Assembly: GCF_002019605.1 (NCBI RefSeq)
Contig: NZ_KV917368.1
Location: forward strand, 2,118,148 to 2,182,147
Length of the DNA: 64,000 nucleotides
Direction of reading: 5' to 3'
Origin: Alkalihalobacterium alkalinitrilicum
Lineage (GTDB): Bacteria; Bacillota; Bacilli; Bacillales; Bacillaceae_F
The notes under the pieces were generated by a model. The model was not told the origin of the DNA and searched no databases. It saw only the letters and a program-made list of their open reading frames with translations. Both the position numbers and the translations under genes were made by a program. Positions 8,820-18,895 of the stretch are shown piece by piece (the first letter of the stretch is position 1; every line of letters begins with the position of its first letter).

Positions 8820-8941
8820 GACTATCCCACCTTCCTATATAGACAAGCTATGAGGAAGAAGCTAAAAAAATGACCTTTTTCTTTTTTACGGCCGTATTCA
8901 TTCTATATTGTTTTATTCGCTCTTAATTTGATGAATACCGA

Positions 8942-8986
8942 ACAAAAAAAAAGACCTGTTCGAAAACGTAAACGCTTTCAAACAGG
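8942..8986 (-). terminator. Strong intrinsic terminator ending the leader RNA
   Basis: 14-bp stem (8973-8986 with 8955-8968), four-base loop, then U-tract at 8951-8942. The two non-Watson-Crick positions are G-U on the minus strand and would be mismatches on the plus strand, which fixes the working strand. Confidence 0.85.
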
Positions 8987-9046
8987 GTTAGCAAGATGCT
9001 AAAAAGTCTATTAGTATGGATAGGAGTGGAGAGAAACCATACGCTA
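8942..9046 (-). ncRNA. Candidate structured leader RNA or small RNA with terminator
   Basis: Starting about 7 bases after the -10 box, the minus-strand transcript folds into three hairpins in a row. First, ATTA-(GC bulge)-GTATGG with CCATACTAAT, enclosing a pyrimidine-rich loop of 17. Second, TTAGCA/TGCTAA (8988-9002). Third, a 14-bp stem (8955-8968 with 8973-8986) with two G-U pairs that form only in minus-strand RNA, followed by nine U. The gene at 7905-8819 starts 120 bases later. It could be an attenuating leader or an independent RNA; no known riboswitch consensus is recognisable. Confidence 0.5.
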
Positions 9047-9052
9047 ATTTTT

Positions 9053-9080
9053 ATTATATAGAAAAATATAACAAAGTCAA
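9053..9080 (-). promoter_or_regulatory. Sigma-A type promoter for the leader RNA
   Basis: Minus strand TTGACT (9080-9075), 16-base spacer, TATAAT (9058-9053). It lies between the aroA operon terminator and the structured leader, so the leader and the gene behind it form an independent unit. Confidence 0.7.
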
Positions 9081-9112
9081 TAAGTAAATTCAAAAAATTA
9101 AAAATATTTTTG

Positions 9113-9134
9113 AAGCAGGGGATCTCCCCTGCTT
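9113..9134 (-). terminator. Terminator of the aro/trp/hisC/tyrA/aroA operon
   Basis: Stem AAGCAGGGGA/TCCCCTGCTT (9113-9122 with 9125-9134), starting 4 bases past the aroA stop. The minus-strand continuation is A/T-rich rather than a pure T-run. Confidence 0.75.
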
Positions 9135-9138
9135 TTCA

Positions 9139-10428
9139 TTATTGTAAGCTGTTAATATGTTCAAAAAAATTAGGATATGATACGGCAATTGCCTCACTTT
9201 TTTCAACAGTAACACTACTGTTAGCAATACACCCTGCAATCGCCATTGCCATACCGATTCGATGATCTCCATGACTATTAACGGTATTTCCGTTGAGTTG
9301 GATAGGACCTTCTATAACCATTCCATCATCTGTTGCTTCTATCTTTGCGCCTAATTTTTTTAATTCACTAACAACCGTATCAATTCGATTCGTTTCTTTT
9401 ACTTTTAGTTCTTCAGCATCACGAATAACTGTTTTCCCTTGCGCTTGTGTTGCTAATACTGCAATGACTGGAATTTCATCGATTAATCTCGGAATAATAT
9501 CTCCACCAATTTCACACCCTTTAAGCTCAGATGTGGAAATTACAATGTCAGCAACAGGTTCACCGTTCGTTTCCTTTTCATTCATCAATTCAAGACTAGC
9601 ACCCATTTTTCGAAGGACATCAATAATTCCTGTCCGCGTCGGATTAATTCCAACATTTTTAAGTACAATATGACTATTTGGAACAATGGCACCTGCCACT
9701 AAAAAAAACGCCGCAGAAGAAATATCTCCAGGTACAATAACATGTTGTCCTGTTAACTCTTGTCCACCTTTTACCGATACTGTTAGCCCATCTCTTTCCA
9801 CCTCAACACCGAAAGCTTGAAGCATCCGTTCTGTATGATCACGGGATAATTCTGGCTCAGTCACACTCGTTACACCTTCACTCTGTAAACCAGCGAGTAA
9901 AATGGAAGATTTGACTTGAGCACTTGCCACTTTAGAAGAATATGCAATCCCCCTTGTCGTGCCACCACGGATCGATAAAGGAGTCAAATTGCCATTATTA
10001 CGACCATCAATCAATGCACCCATTTCTCGTAATGGATTTGTTACTCTTGACATCGGCCGTTTACCAATAGAAGCATCACCAATCACGACAGAATGAAAAG
10101 GACGTGTAGCTAAAATCCCTAGCATCAATCTCGTCGTTGTTCCTGAATTACCTACATCGAGAATTTCAGTAGGTTCCGTTAACCCGCTCCAACCATTACC
10201 GTCAACTTTAACCTTGTCACCTTGGGCATCAATATGAACACCTAACTTCTGAAAGCAGGCAATGGTGCTTAAACAATCTTCACCTGGAAGGAAACCTTCT
10301 ATTGTTGTCGTTCCATTTGCGATCGCTCCAAACATAACAGCACGGTGAGAAATGGATTTATCTCCTGGTACTTTAATGGTTCCATTTAGGCCAGCAGTTA
10401 CTTTTTCTACTTTATTCACTTCTCTCAC
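9139..10428 (-). CDS. aroA: 3-phosphoshikimate 1-carboxyvinyltransferase (EPSP synthase)
   Basis: 429 residues, usual length. It transfers enolpyruvate from PEP to shikimate 3-phosphate, the penultimate step to chorismate. Visible family motifs: [13 protein letters not shown] near residue 22, [15 protein letters not shown] near 90, the [15 protein letters not shown] phosphate-binding loop near 124, and a C-terminal [15 protein letters not shown]. subtilis calls it aroE. Last gene of the supraoperon; its ATG overlaps the tyrA stop by 4 bases, indicating coupled translation. Confidence 0.97.
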   Translation of the reverse strand: MREVNKVEKVTAGLNGTIKVPGDKSISHRAVMFGAIANGTTTIEGFLPGEDCLSTIACFQKLGVHIDAQGDKVKVDGNGWSGLTEPTEILDVGNSGTTTRLMLGILATRPFHSVVIGDASIGKRPMSRVTNPLREMGALIDGRNNGNLTPLSIRGGTTRGIAYSSKVASAQVKSSILLAGLQSEGVTSVTEPELSRDHTERMLQAFGVEVERDGLTVSVKGGQELTGQHVIVPGDISSAAFFLVAGAIVPNSHIVLKNVGINPTRTGIIDVLRKMGASLELMNEKETNGEPVADIVISTSELKGCEIGGDIIPRLIDEIPVIAVLATQAQGKTVIRDAEELKVKETNRIDTVVSELKKLGAKIEATDDGMVIEGPIQLNGNTVNSHGDHRIGMAMAIAGCIANSSVTVEKSEAIAVSYPNFFEHINSLQ

Positions 10429-11528
10429 TCCATTACATTAGTTTCATACAGATGATATTTTAAGCTCGTCTCTGCTTTTTCTCGATCCTCGTTAGAACGA
10501 AAACTGAGTCTAAGGACTCCCATAATATCTTCTCTCGTTTCGATAATACGAATGTTAGTTATACTTATATTTTCTTTCGCTAATATACCTGTAACATCCG
10601 AAATCACCCCAGGATGATCGGGAATATCTACATATAAATCATAAAACGCTGGGATTGCACCTTTTTTATGAATTGGTAAACCATCACGAAATTTTTTCGC
10701 ATGGTCGAAATACTCATGGATCTTCTCATCTTCTCCTTGTTCAATGAGCACACGAACATAATTCATCTCTTCTTGCCATTTATCTAATAAGTCCATTAAG
10801 CTATCTTTATTATGAATGAGAATATCACGCCACATCACAGGACTGCCAGATGCAATTCTGGTAATATCTCGAAACCCTCCAGCAGCTAGTCTTGATACTA
10901 ACGGATCTTCTTCTTCAATTTTCGCCACTTGATGGACAAGACTAGCGGCAACGATGTGCGGAAAGTGGCTAATCGCACCAGCAAGTCGATCATGCTGTTC
11001 AGGAGACATCTCAATAAATCTAGCCCTCGTTCCTTTTAGCCAATTTTGCAACTGAATGACTTTTGTCATATTCGTATCGGCTACCGGGGTTAGAATATAG
11101 AAAGCATTTTCAAATAAATGAGCTCTTGCCGCTTCCACACCACTTTTATGCGAGCCTGCCATTGGATGACCACCAATAAAGGTTACGTCTTTCTCTATAA
11201 GACATGTTGCACTTTGAAAAATTCTTTTTTTAGTACTCCCAACATCTGTTATTATCGCACCAGGTTTCAATTCATAGTTGGATAAATCCTCTAATAACTG
11301 CTCTGTTTTCGTAACGGGGGTTGCTAGTATGATTAAATCTGCATTTTTCACACCATCTCGAATTGTATCTACTGCATCATCAATAACTTTTAATGAAAAC
11401 CCCATTTTCACTTGCTGTTCATTTATATCGTATCCGACAATATGAACATCGTGCTCTCTTTTTATCGCTAATGCAATAGAACCTCCTATTAATCCTAGAC
11501 CGATTACAAATACTTTACGTTTCTCCAC
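10425..11528 (-). CDS. tyrA: Prephenate dehydrogenase
   Basis: 367 residues. It oxidises prephenate to 4-hydroxyphenylpyruvate for tyrosine. N-terminal NAD-binding fold starts [16 protein letters not shown]; the helical dehydrogenase domain contains [12 protein letters not shown]; a C-terminal ACT domain (from about residue 295, [20 protein letters not shown]) is the likely site of tyrosine feedback. Starts at GTG with GGAGAT upstream. Between hisC and aroA as in B. subtilis. Confidence 0.95.
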   Translation of the reverse strand: MEKRKVFVIGLGLIGGSIALAIKREHDVHIVGYDINEQQVKMGFSLKVIDDAVDTIRDGVKNADLIILATPVTKTEQLLEDLSNYELKPGAIITDVGSTKKRIFQSATCLIEKDVTFIGGHPMAGSHKSGVEAARAHLFENAFYILTPVADTNMTKVIQLQNWLKGTRARFIEMSPEQHDRLAGAISHFPHIVAASLVHQVAKIEEEDPLVSRLAAGGFRDITRIASGSPVMWRDILIHNKDSLMDLLDKWQEEMNYVRVLIEQGEDEKIHEYFDHAKKFRDGLPIHKKGAIPAFYDLYVDIPDHPGVISDVTGILAKENISITNIRIIETREDIMGVLRLSFRSNEDREKAETSLKYHLYETNVME

Positions 11529-11542
11529 GTCTAAATCTCCTT

Positions 11543-12649
11543 CTAGCCTATAGAGTTCACTTTTCTTTCTTCAAGCCAAACTGAAAGCTCATGAATAATC
11601 CCTGCATTTTCTTCCTGACTTCCCACTGTAATTCTTGCACATGTCGGGAATCCGAGCGCATTTCCTGATCGAACAATATACCCTTTTTTCAAGAGAAAAT
11701 CAAAAATTTCATCACCATTAATACCGAAATCAATTAAAAGAAAGTTGGTTTGAGTAGGGTAATATTTCAAGTTATATTTCTCACAAAATTGAATATATTG
11801 TTTGATACCCTCTACATTTTTTTCATAACAATCCTTTATGAATTGTTGATCGTCTAATGCTGCAATCGCAGCAGCATGCGCGAATGTTGTTGTGTTAAAC
11901 GGCGGACGTACAGGCTCAATTAAAGAAATCACCTCGGCGTTAGCTACACCAAAGCCAATTCGTAGAGCTGCCATGCCATACGCTTTGGAGAACGTACGTA
12001 AAACAATTAAATTCTTATATTGGTCAAGTAATGGTATCGTCTCAGGGAAATCTGAAGCTGTCACATATTCATAATAAGCCTCATCTGAAACAACGAGAAC
12101 TCCTTTAGGAACACGAGCTAAAAACGATTTAAAGGCTTCTTCATTTACATATGTACCAGACGGATTATTCGGATTACACACCCAAACAATTCTTGTATTT
12201 TCATCAATAGCTTCAAGCATCGCATCTAGATCATGAACACCATCAATAGATGGAACTTCGCGAACTTCAGCGCCTTCAATTACGGCATTTAATTTATATT
12301 GTGAAAAAGTAGGGTCAGCCGTTACCGTATTAGTGTTTGGAGTCAAAAATGTTCGACAAAGTAATTGAATGACTTCATCAGAACCGTTTCCGAATACAAG
12401 TTGTTCAGGTTGTACACATAAAAAATCAGCCACTTTATTTCGAAGTTCTGCTGCATAACCATCAGGATAAATAGCGGTATTTCCTGCAAGGCTAGAAATT
12501 GCTTCTGCTACTTTTTTTGAAGCACCAAAGGGGTTTTCATTTGACGCGAGTTTTACCACTCGCTCTAAGCCTAACTCTCGTTTTACTTCCTCAATCGGTT
12601 TTCCTGGCTTATAGGCAGGGAGTCCAATCACTTGTTGTTTTGCTTTCAA
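11543..12649 (-). CDS. hisC: Histidinol-phosphate/aromatic aminotransferase
   Basis: 368 residues, class I/II PLP aminotransferase. The lysine for PLP is in RTFSKAYGMAALRIG; SNENPFG near residue 38 and NPNNPSGT near 162 are substrate and cofactor loops. In B. subtilis the orthologue serves both histidine and the tyrosine/phenylalanine branch, which explains its place before tyrA. Translation seems to start at TTG (AGAGGTG upstream). A hairpin element of about 80 bp separates it from trpA. Confidence 0.93.
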   Translation of the reverse strand: MKAKQQVIGLPAYKPGKPIEEVKRELGLERVVKLASNENPFGASKKVAEAISSLAGNTAIYPDGYAAELRNKVADFLCVQPEQLVFGNGSDEVIQLLCRTFLTPNTNTVTADPTFSQYKLNAVIEGAEVREVPSIDGVHDLDAMLEAIDENTRIVWVCNPNNPSGTYVNEEAFKSFLARVPKGVLVVSDEAYYEYVTASDFPETIPLLDQYKNLIVLRTFSKAYGMAALRIGFGVANAEVISLIEPVRPPFNTTTFAHAAAIAALDDQQFIKDCYEKNVEGIKQYIQFCEKYNLKYYPTQTNFLLIDFGINGDEIFDFLLKKGYIVRSGNALGFPTCARITVGSQEENAGIIHELSVWLEERKVNSIG

Positions 12650-12692
12650 TTGTTAGCACCTCTTTCTATGTAATTGTAAAATCCTACAGGTT

Positions 12693-12775
12693 GGGGCTGA
12701 CCCAGGTAGTAAAGTGTAGGCCCCCTCGTTTAACCAATGGCGTACGAGGAGGGCAGACACTTATGAGTCAGCCTC
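12693..12775. repeat. Imperfect palindromic element between trpA and hisC
   Basis: Outer arms GGGGCTGAC (12693-12701) and GTCAGCCTC (12767-12775); inner arms AAGTGT (12712-12717) with ACACTT (12757-12762), and CCCCCTCGT (12721-12729) with ACGAGGAGGG (12744-12753). It looks like a small MITE-type or structured RNA element. No T-run follows directly on the minus strand, so it may not terminate fully. No second copy was seen in this window. Confidence 0.6.
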
Positions 12776-12839
12776 TACTTATCTTATTAGTATAAATAAT
12801 ACTTTAATGGTTTACAGTGAAAAATCTTATACTCCTATG

Positions 12840-13643
12840 TTACGATGAAATGAGTGAAAGGACAAACGTTTTTATATGCAAAAGTCCATCTTTTCTTAAT
12901 TTTTCATCATTAAGTTGTGACTCTACACTTTCTATCTCACGGATGATCGCACTACCGACTATGACTCCATCACAATGAGGTTGAAGTTGTTGTACTTGTT
13001 CATTATTGGATACACCAAATCCAACAACAACTGGAACCGTACTATTTTTTCTTACCTCCTCAAGAAATTCATATACTTTTGGGTGAAATTCATTTCTAAC
13101 CCCTGTTACTCCTAAGGAAGATACACAGTAAATGAAACCTTGTGCATTTTTCGCAATCCTTTCAATACGCTGTTTTGAGGTCGGAGCTACTAACGAAATA
13201 AATTGCAATTCGTTTTTCTTACATAATTGTGCGAGTTCTTCACTTTCTTCAAATGGTATATCAGGTACTAATAGACCATCAACCTGACATTCTTTCGCCT
13301 TTTCCATAAACTCCTCTTCACCGAATTGAAGAACAGGATTATAATACGTAAACGCAATAACTGGGATTTCTAATCCTTTTTCACGCATGATCGGCACGAG
13401 TTCTAAAGCTTTTTTAAGTGACATTTGCTGAGCTAGCGCTCGCTTTGCTGCTCGTTGGATAACTGGCCCGTCTGCAAGAGGATCCGAATAAGGAATACCT
13501 AGTTCAATTGCATGTGCTCCTGCTTCTTGAAGTGTTAATGCTATTTCAATAGTAATTTCTGGGGTTGGATCTCCAGCCATAATAAACGGTATAAAAAGTG
13601 GTTGATCTTGTTTACGAACGTATTGTTGAAATCGGACCGTCAT
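12840..13643 (-). CDS. trpA: Tryptophan synthase alpha subunit
   Basis: 267 residues, TIM barrel. It cleaves indole-3-glycerol phosphate to indole, which is channelled to TrpB. Catalytic Glu is in [18 protein letters not shown] and catalytic Asp in the [13 protein letters not shown] segment; the phosphate site is VVVGFGVSN and [10 protein letters not shown]. Start codon overlaps the trpB stop by 4 bases, consistent with equal synthesis of the two subunits. Confidence 0.97.
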   Translation of the reverse strand: MTVRFQQYVRKQDQPLFIPFIMAGDPTPEITIEIALTLQEAGAHAIELGIPYSDPLADGPVIQRAAKRALAQQMSLKKALELVPIMREKGLEIPVIAFTYYNPVLQFGEEEFMEKAKECQVDGLLVPDIPFEESEELAQLCKKNELQFISLVAPTSKQRIERIAKNAQGFIYCVSSLGVTGVRNEFHPKVYEFLEEVRKNSTVPVVVGFGVSNNEQVQQLQPHCDGVIVGSAIIREIESVESQLNDEKLRKDGLLHIKTFVLSLISS

Positions 13644-14836
13644 CCTTGATCACCTCGCTCTACTTTCATTAATGTATGAACATCTTTATCTCCTCGACCA
13701 GATAAACAAACGAGAATTACAGAATCACTCGATAATTGTTTTGCACGTTCAAACGCTTTCGCCAACGCATGAGCACTTTCAATCGCAGGAATGATCCCTT
13801 CAGATAAAGATAATTTTTTCAAAGCCTGAAGTGCTTCATCATCCGTCACAGCCTCATAAGATGCTCGTTCAATACTCGCTAAATATGCGTGTTCTGGCCC
13901 AACTCCTGGATAATCAAGCCCTGCGGATATCGAATATGGTTCAATTATCTGACCATTTTCATCTTGGAGCAAGTACGTAAGCGAGCCGTGAATAACACCT
14001 CTCGTTCCTTTCGTTATTGTTGCAGCATGTTGATTAGTCGTTACCCCTTTGCCTGCAGCTTCTACGCCAATGAGCTTTACATCATCATTAAGAAACGGGT
14101 AGAACATTCCTATCGCATTACTTCCGCCTCCTACACATGCGACTATCTCATCTGGCAAACGTCCTTCAACTGCTAGCATTTGCTTTTTCGATTCATCACC
14201 TATAATTCTTTGAAATTCTCGTACCATTTTCGGATAAGGATGTGGCCCAACAACTGAGCCAATTAAATAGAAAGTATCTTCAGCATTCCCAACCCAATAA
14301 CGGATCGCTTCATTAGTTGCATCTTTTAGCGTTTTACTTCCTGACAAAGCTGGAATGACTTCAGCACCAAGTAACTCCATTCGAAACACATTCAACTTCT
14401 GCCTTTCGATATCTTCTTCCCCCATAAACACTTTACATTCTAATCCAAAACGTGCTGCAATCGTTGCTGTCGCAACACCATGTTGACCCGCGCCAGTTTC
14501 TGCAACAATTTTCTTTTTTCCCATTCGTTTTGCAAGAAGCGCTTGCCCAATCGCATTATTTAATTTGTGTGCCCCTGTGTGAAGTAAGTCTTCTCGCTTC
14601 AAATAAATTTTTGCTCCACCTAATTCTTTTGAAATATTTTCAGCGTATGTTAAAGGAGTTTCTCGTCCTGCGTACTCTTGTAAATGATGATGATACTCTT
14701 CAAAAAATGATGGATCTTGTAAAGCCTCATCTAGTGCTCTCTCTAACTCTTCTATTGCATTCATTAACGTTTCAGGAACAAATTTGCCACCGAATGGACC
14801 AAATCTTCCTCGTTCATCTGGATATTTTGCGATCAT
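13640..14836 (-). CDS. trpB: Tryptophan synthase beta subunit
   Basis: 398 residues, PLP enzyme joining indole and serine. PLP lysine in [17 protein letters not shown] (about residues 86-102); the serine-binding ETGAGQHG loop follows; the phosphate-binding [10 protein letters not shown] loop lies near residue 233. Starts at ATG 14836, overlapping the end of trpF by 23 bases. Confidence 0.97.
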   Translation of the reverse strand: MIAKYPDERGRFGPFGGKFVPETLMNAIEELERALDEALQDPSFFEEYHHHLQEYAGRETPLTYAENISKELGGAKIYLKREDLLHTGAHKLNNAIGQALLAKRMGKKKIVAETGAGQHGVATATIAARFGLECKVFMGEEDIERQKLNVFRMELLGAEVIPALSGSKTLKDATNEAIRYWVGNAEDTFYLIGSVVGPHPYPKMVREFQRIIGDESKKQMLAVEGRLPDEIVACVGGGSNAIGMFYPFLNDDVKLIGVEAAGKGVTTNQHAATITKGTRGVIHGSLTYLLQDENGQIIEPYSISAGLDYPGVGPEHAYLASIERASYEAVTDDEALQALKKLSLSEGIIPAIESAHALAKAFERAKQLSSDSVILVCLSGRGDKDVHTLMKVERGDQG

Positions 14837-15473
14837 TTTGTTTAATCCTTTCTTCGATCTGGTTGATCATTGCTTTATCTTTTAGTCCGTTCACTTCGAT
14901 CCCACTGGAAATATCAATACCTTCTGGTTGATACTTTAATAGCTGTTCAATATTACTAGGGTTAATGCCTCCAGCAATAAAAACTGGCTTTGCTAGAATT
15001 TTCCCTTGTTCGATATACTTAGGTATATGACTCCAATCAAAGGTTACTCCTGTCCCCCCCCATTGACCTTTTACTTTACTATCAATTATAAAAGCTTCAA
15101 CAAAAGGTGCATAGTCTTTCATTTCATTCCATGCATTTTCTTTATGATGAATGACTTTCCATATGGGTTTTTCGACCCTTCGATGTAATTGTCGAACATG
15201 ATCAGGAGTCTCCGATCCATGACATTGGATGATATCGATCGGAACCGATAATATAATTTCCTCTATTTCCATGATCGTTGCATTGACAAACAACGCAACG
15301 ATTTTTTTTCCTCGTTTATGTTTCACATGCTTTAACCAGTTGCTAACGCTTTCCGTACTAACTTTTCGCTTACTTTCCGCAAACACGAAACCGATATAGT
15401 CGGCTTTCGAACTAGAGACAATTCCAACATCTTGCAATGAATGGTTTCCGCAATATTTAAGCTTTGTTTGCAA
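14814..15473 (-). CDS. trpF: Phosphoribosylanthranilate isomerase
   Basis: 219 residues, TIM barrel that isomerises phosphoribosylanthranilate to CdRP. KYCGNHS near the start carries the catalytic Cys (KICG in most members), [14 protein letters not shown] the following loop, and [10 protein letters not shown] plus GIDISSGIE the phosphate site. I start it at TTG 15473 because GGAGG lies 8 bases upstream; an ATG at 15497 has no binding site and would lengthen the overlap with trpC. The overlap is still 17 bases. Confidence 0.93.
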   Translation of the reverse strand: MQTKLKYCGNHSLQDVGIVSSSKADYIGFVFAESKRKVSTESVSNWLKHVKHKRGKKIVALFVNATIMEIEEIILSVPIDIIQCHGSETPDHVRQLHRRVEKPIWKVIHHKENAWNEMKDYAPFVEAFIIDSKVKGQWGGTGVTFDWSHIPKYIEQGKILAKPVFIAGGINPSNIEQLLKYQPEGIDISSGIEVNGLKDKAMINQIEERIKQNDRKISR

Positions 15474-16230
15474 CCTTCTCTCCTCCAAATAAAGCATCTA
15501 TTCCTTCGGCTGGAGTATTCGCCCTCATTAAAGACTCACCAACTAAAATACCGTTCGCACCCGCTCTATAGACACGGTCCACATCATCTGAGCTATGGAT
15601 ACCACTTTCACTTATGAATAAACTGTCTTTTGGTATGATTGAACTTAGTAATTCTGTTTGTTCTAGTGAAGTCTCAAATGTCTTTAAGTTCCGATTGTTG
15701 ACACCGAGTATTTTCGGAGTAAAGACTGAAAGAACTTCTTCTAATTCTTCGTTAGAGTGAACTTCTACAAGGCACTCTAGCCCTTTATCATAAGCAATAG
15801 TATATAACTCTTGCAATTTTTGTGTCTCAAAAATCCCTGCAATTAAAAGAATTGCATCGGCACCAATTCGAACACTTTCTTCAATTTGTATTGGACTTAT
15901 TATAAAATCTTTTCGTAAAATCGGAATTTTCACTTCTTCTTTTATCGCCGTTAAATAGCTTCGATGCCCCTGAAAATATGTTCGATCAGTTAAAACTGAA
16001 ATTGCATCAGCTCCTGCAGTTTCATACGCCTTTCCAATTTCAACTGGTTGAAAGTTTTCTTTAATTATCCCTTTTGAAGGTGAGGCTTTTTTTACTTCCG
16101 CAATTAAACCTATTTTTCGATTGGGTTTAGAAAGATGCTTAAATAGCGATTGTCGTTCTACCGAGATCGCAGGCGGCAATGTTATTTGATCTAACTCTTC
16201 TATTTTTGTTTCAATTATTTTTTTAAGCAT
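15457..16230 (-). CDS. trpC: Indole-3-glycerol phosphate synthase
   Basis: 257 residues, TIM barrel, closes the indole ring from CdRP. Motifs: EVKKASPSKGII near residue 45, YFQGHRSYL, PILRKDFII near 105, LVEVHSNEEL, GVNNRNLKTF near 180, SESGI and NGILVGESLMR. The start overlaps the trpD stop by 8 bases. Confidence 0.97.
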   Translation of the reverse strand: MLKKIIETKIEELDQITLPPAISVERQSLFKHLSKPNRKIGLIAEVKKASPSKGIIKENFQPVEIGKAYETAGADAISVLTDRTYFQGHRSYLTAIKEEVKIPILRKDFIISPIQIEESVRIGADAILLIAGIFETQKLQELYTIAYDKGLECLVEVHSNEELEEVLSVFTPKILGVNNRNLKTFETSLEQTELLSSIIPKDSLFISESGIHSSDDVDRVYRAGANGILVGESLMRANTPAEGIDALFGGEKVANKA

Positions 16231-17248
16231 CGATTATTTCCAACCTTTCTTCTTGTAAGTTAATAAATTGTTCATAGACTGTTTTGTTTGCAATTGCTTT
16301 TGTTACTTCTTTAACACCTTCTTCAATAGAAGACACTTTATTAGCTATATAAAGAGCTGCCCCTGCATTGAAAGCGACAATATTCCGAGCCGTTTCATTA
16401 TTACCACCTTGGAAAACATTTAAGATGATCTCAGCACTTTCCTTAGGTGAGTTCACTTGAATGTCCGTTAACGGTCCTCTTGGTAACGAGACATCTTCTG
16501 GTGTTAGAACATATTGCGAGATTTCTCCTTCTTTTAATTCCGTTACAAATGTATTGGTACTAATCGAAATTTCATCTAACCCTTCAGCACCTGTAACGAG
16601 CATCGCTCTTTTTACCCCTAGCTCTCTTAACGTTTTAGCCATAATAGCACCGTGCTTTTCATCAAAGACACCAATTAATTGAGCTTCTGCATTTGCAGGA
16701 TTAGTTAATGGACCTAATAAGTTAAAAATTGAACGAAATCCTAATTCCTTCCTAGGGATGGCAACATTTTTCATCGCGACATGATAGAGTGGTGCAAATA
16801 AAAAACTCATTTTCTTTTCTTTCAGAACGACTGCCGCTTCTTCAGGACTCGTTTGAATTTGAATATTTAACTGTTCTAACACATCAGCACTACCACTTTT
16901 GGATGAAACGGAGCGGTTTCCGTGCTTTGCAACCGTGACTCCAAGTGAAGAGAGGACAATAGCTGTAGCTGTTGAAATATTAAACGTTTTCGCATGATCT
17001 CCTCCTGTACCGCAAGTGTCAATTACTCCTTTTTCATTATGCGGAATTGATATGGAGTGCTGTTTCATTGACTTAGCAAACCCGACCATTTCATCTAATG
17101 TCTCTCCACGAAACCTGAGAACCGTTAGTAAACTAGCAATCTGACTATGTGTTGCAGCACCTGACATGATTTCATCCATAGCAGATGTTGCTTCTTTTTC
17201 TGTCAATTGTTCACCTTGAATACATTTTTGCAAGATTTCTTTAAACAT
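16223..17248 (-). CDS. trpD: Anthranilate phosphoribosyltransferase
   Basis: 341 residues. It adds phosphoribosyl from PRPP to anthranilate. Key glycine-rich DTCGTGGDHAKTFNIST (PRPP and magnesium site, near residue 76) and HGNRSVSSKSGSADVLE are visible. Start set at ATG 17248 (GGAGG 12 bases upstream), overlapping the trpE stop by 8 bases. No glutamine amidotransferase gene (trpG/pabA) is in the operon, as in B. subtilis where it lies with folate genes. Confidence 0.96.
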   Translation of the reverse strand: MFKEILQKCIQGEQLTEKEATSAMDEIMSGAATHSQIASLLTVLRFRGETLDEMVGFAKSMKQHSISIPHNEKGVIDTCGTGGDHAKTFNISTATAIVLSSLGVTVAKHGNRSVSSKSGSADVLEQLNIQIQTSPEEAAVVLKEKKMSFLFAPLYHVAMKNVAIPRKELGFRSIFNLLGPLTNPANAEAQLIGVFDEKHGAIMAKTLRELGVKRAMLVTGAEGLDEISISTNTFVTELKEGEISQYVLTPEDVSLPRGPLTDIQVNSPKESAEIILNVFQGGNNETARNIVAFNAGAALYIANKVSSIEEGVKEVTKAIANKTVYEQFINLQEERLEIIDA

Positions 17249-18755
17249 TGCCAATTGCCTCCTCCGCATTTTGCTTAACCATCGTTTCTGCTAATTGAAC
17301 AGCATGTAAAAGTGCTTTCGCTTTATTCTTCGTTTCTTCATATTCATTTTCCGGTATCGAGTCAGCTACAATCCCAGCGCCAGCTTGCACATAAGCTTTT
17401 TTATTTTTTATCACCAACGTACGAATAGCAATGCACGAGTCAATGTTTCCATCAAATCCGAAGTAACCTATTGCTCCAGCATAAATGCCTCGTTCCGTCG
17501 GTTCGATTTCTTTTAAAATTTCCATTGCTCTAATCTTTGGCGCCCCTGAAACCGTCCCTGCAGGAAACGAAGAAGAAAAGGCTTCTAAAGGATGCGTACC
17601 TTCTTGGAGGCGTCCCGTTACTTTCGAGATAATATGCATGACGTGCGAGAAATTACCAACTTCTAATAATACAGGAGTTTCAACCGAACCGTATTTAGCC
17701 ACTCGACCGATATCATTTCTTGCAAGATCAACAAGCATATAATGTTCGGCGCGTTCTTTTTCATCTGCCAATAAGTCTTGGGCTAAAGCATGATCTTCTA
17801 CTTGTGTTTTTCCACGCGGTCTTGTTCCAGCAATCGGATGAATTTCCATATGTCCATCTTGAATTTGAACGAGCCGTTCAGGTGAACTACCGATAATTTC
17901 GGTATCACCGATTTTTATATAAAATAAATAAGGAGACGGATTTACCATACTTAACACTCGATAAATATCCAAACCAGAAACGTTGATATCTACTTCAAAC
18001 CGTTGAGATAGTACAGCTTGAAAGACGTCACCTGCACGAATATATTCTTTAATTCGTTCAACATCAGAAATAAATTTTGTTTTTGTGTAGTTAGATTGAA
18101 CATTTTCAAACGTTACGTCAACTTTATATGTTGGCGGTGGTAAAAATCGTTTATCTTTTGAACTTTCCATCATTTGATTGACTACCCTTTTCAGAGTTTT
18201 TGCTGTTTCATTAAAGATGTCTTTATTTTCCGCATCACTACTACCAGATCTAGGAAGGGAAATTAAGTACATTTCTTTTTTGTGATGATCATAGGCAATT
18301 ACAAGTTCACAAAACATAAAATGAACTGTTTCCTTTTTGTCATCTTCTCTCGCAAGGACTCGTTCAAATTGTTCGACGGCGTCATAGGATACATGACCGA
18401 CCATCCCACTATGAAACGGAACGGGTAGTTTTATTGGTTTAACATCTACATATTTCGTAGCGTAATCAAATGCATCTTGAAAAGATGATGCTGTATGAAT
18501 GGTTGTTTCTTGTTCTTTGATAAGGAAGTTGTTTCCTTTATTACTTAAAAATAACTTTGGATATAAGCCAATAAAAGAAAATCTAGACCATGGTGACTGT
18601 TCATCTTTACTTTCAAGTAAATAAACAGCATCTTTTTCTAATTGACGAAATATTTGAATGGGGGTTAACGTATCGGCAAATAAGTGACCAATGATGGGTA
18701 CTGTTCTGAATTTTTTTGCATCTTCTAGGTAAGATGCTAATGAGGTATTTAACAT
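17241..18755 (-). CDS. trpE: Anthranilate synthase component I
   Basis: 504 residues. It makes anthranilate from chorismate with a shared glutaminase subunit. The chorismate-binding domain is in the C-terminal two thirds (IGSSPERLV, IAGTRPRGKT, DLARNDIGRV, FPAGTVSGAPKIRAMEI). The N-terminal LLESKDEQSPWSRFSFIG carries the tryptophan feedback loop. I start it at ATG 18755, 8 bases after AAGGAG; a GTG at 18764 lies within that site. The leader before it holds a TRAP site, an attenuator and a hairpin over the ribosome site. Confidence 0.97.
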   Translation of the reverse strand: MLNTSLASYLEDAKKFRTVPIIGHLFADTLTPIQIFRQLEKDAVYLLESKDEQSPWSRFSFIGLYPKLFLSNKGNNFLIKEQETTIHTASSFQDAFDYATKYVDVKPIKLPVPFHSGMVGHVSYDAVEQFERVLAREDDKKETVHFMFCELVIAYDHHKKEMYLISLPRSGSSDAENKDIFNETAKTLKRVVNQMMESSKDKRFLPPPTYKVDVTFENVQSNYTKTKFISDVERIKEYIRAGDVFQAVLSQRFEVDINVSGLDIYRVLSMVNPSPYLFYIKIGDTEIIGSSPERLVQIQDGHMEIHPIAGTRPRGKTQVEDHALAQDLLADEKERAEHYMLVDLARNDIGRVAKYGSVETPVLLEVGNFSHVMHIISKVTGRLQEGTHPLEAFSSSFPAGTVSGAPKIRAMEILKEIEPTERGIYAGAIGYFGFDGNIDSCIAIRTLVIKNKKAYVQAGAGIVADSIPENEYEETKNKAKALLHAVQLAETMVKQNAEEAIGNV

Positions 18756-18757
18756 TG

Positions 18758-18786
18758 TTTTCACTCCTTAATATCATGAGTGAAAA
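18758..18786 (-). promoter_or_regulatory. Hairpin over the trpE ribosome binding site
   Basis: Minus-strand TTTTCACTC (18786-18778) pairs with GAGTGAAAA (18766-18758), a perfect 9-bp stem. The 3' arm takes GAG of the AAGGAG site and the spacer up to two bases before the ATG; AAG lies in the loop. It may limit trpE translation. Confidence 0.55.
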
Positions 18787-18895
18787 TGAATGCGAGAAAG
18801 TGGAGAATATCAATTTTTTTTGCAATATTCATTCAATAAAAACTGTTAGAACATTACAACAACATCACCAAAAAAGGTGAAAATTGATATCTTCT

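Noticed and set aside
8940..9060. T-box or known riboswitch
   Set aside because: No T-box AGGGTGG sequence, no purine, SAM, THF or guanidine core; kept only as an unassigned leader.
12499..12795. 98-codon plus-strand frame opposite hisC
   Set aside because: Shadow of hisC and of the hairpin element; no ribosome site.
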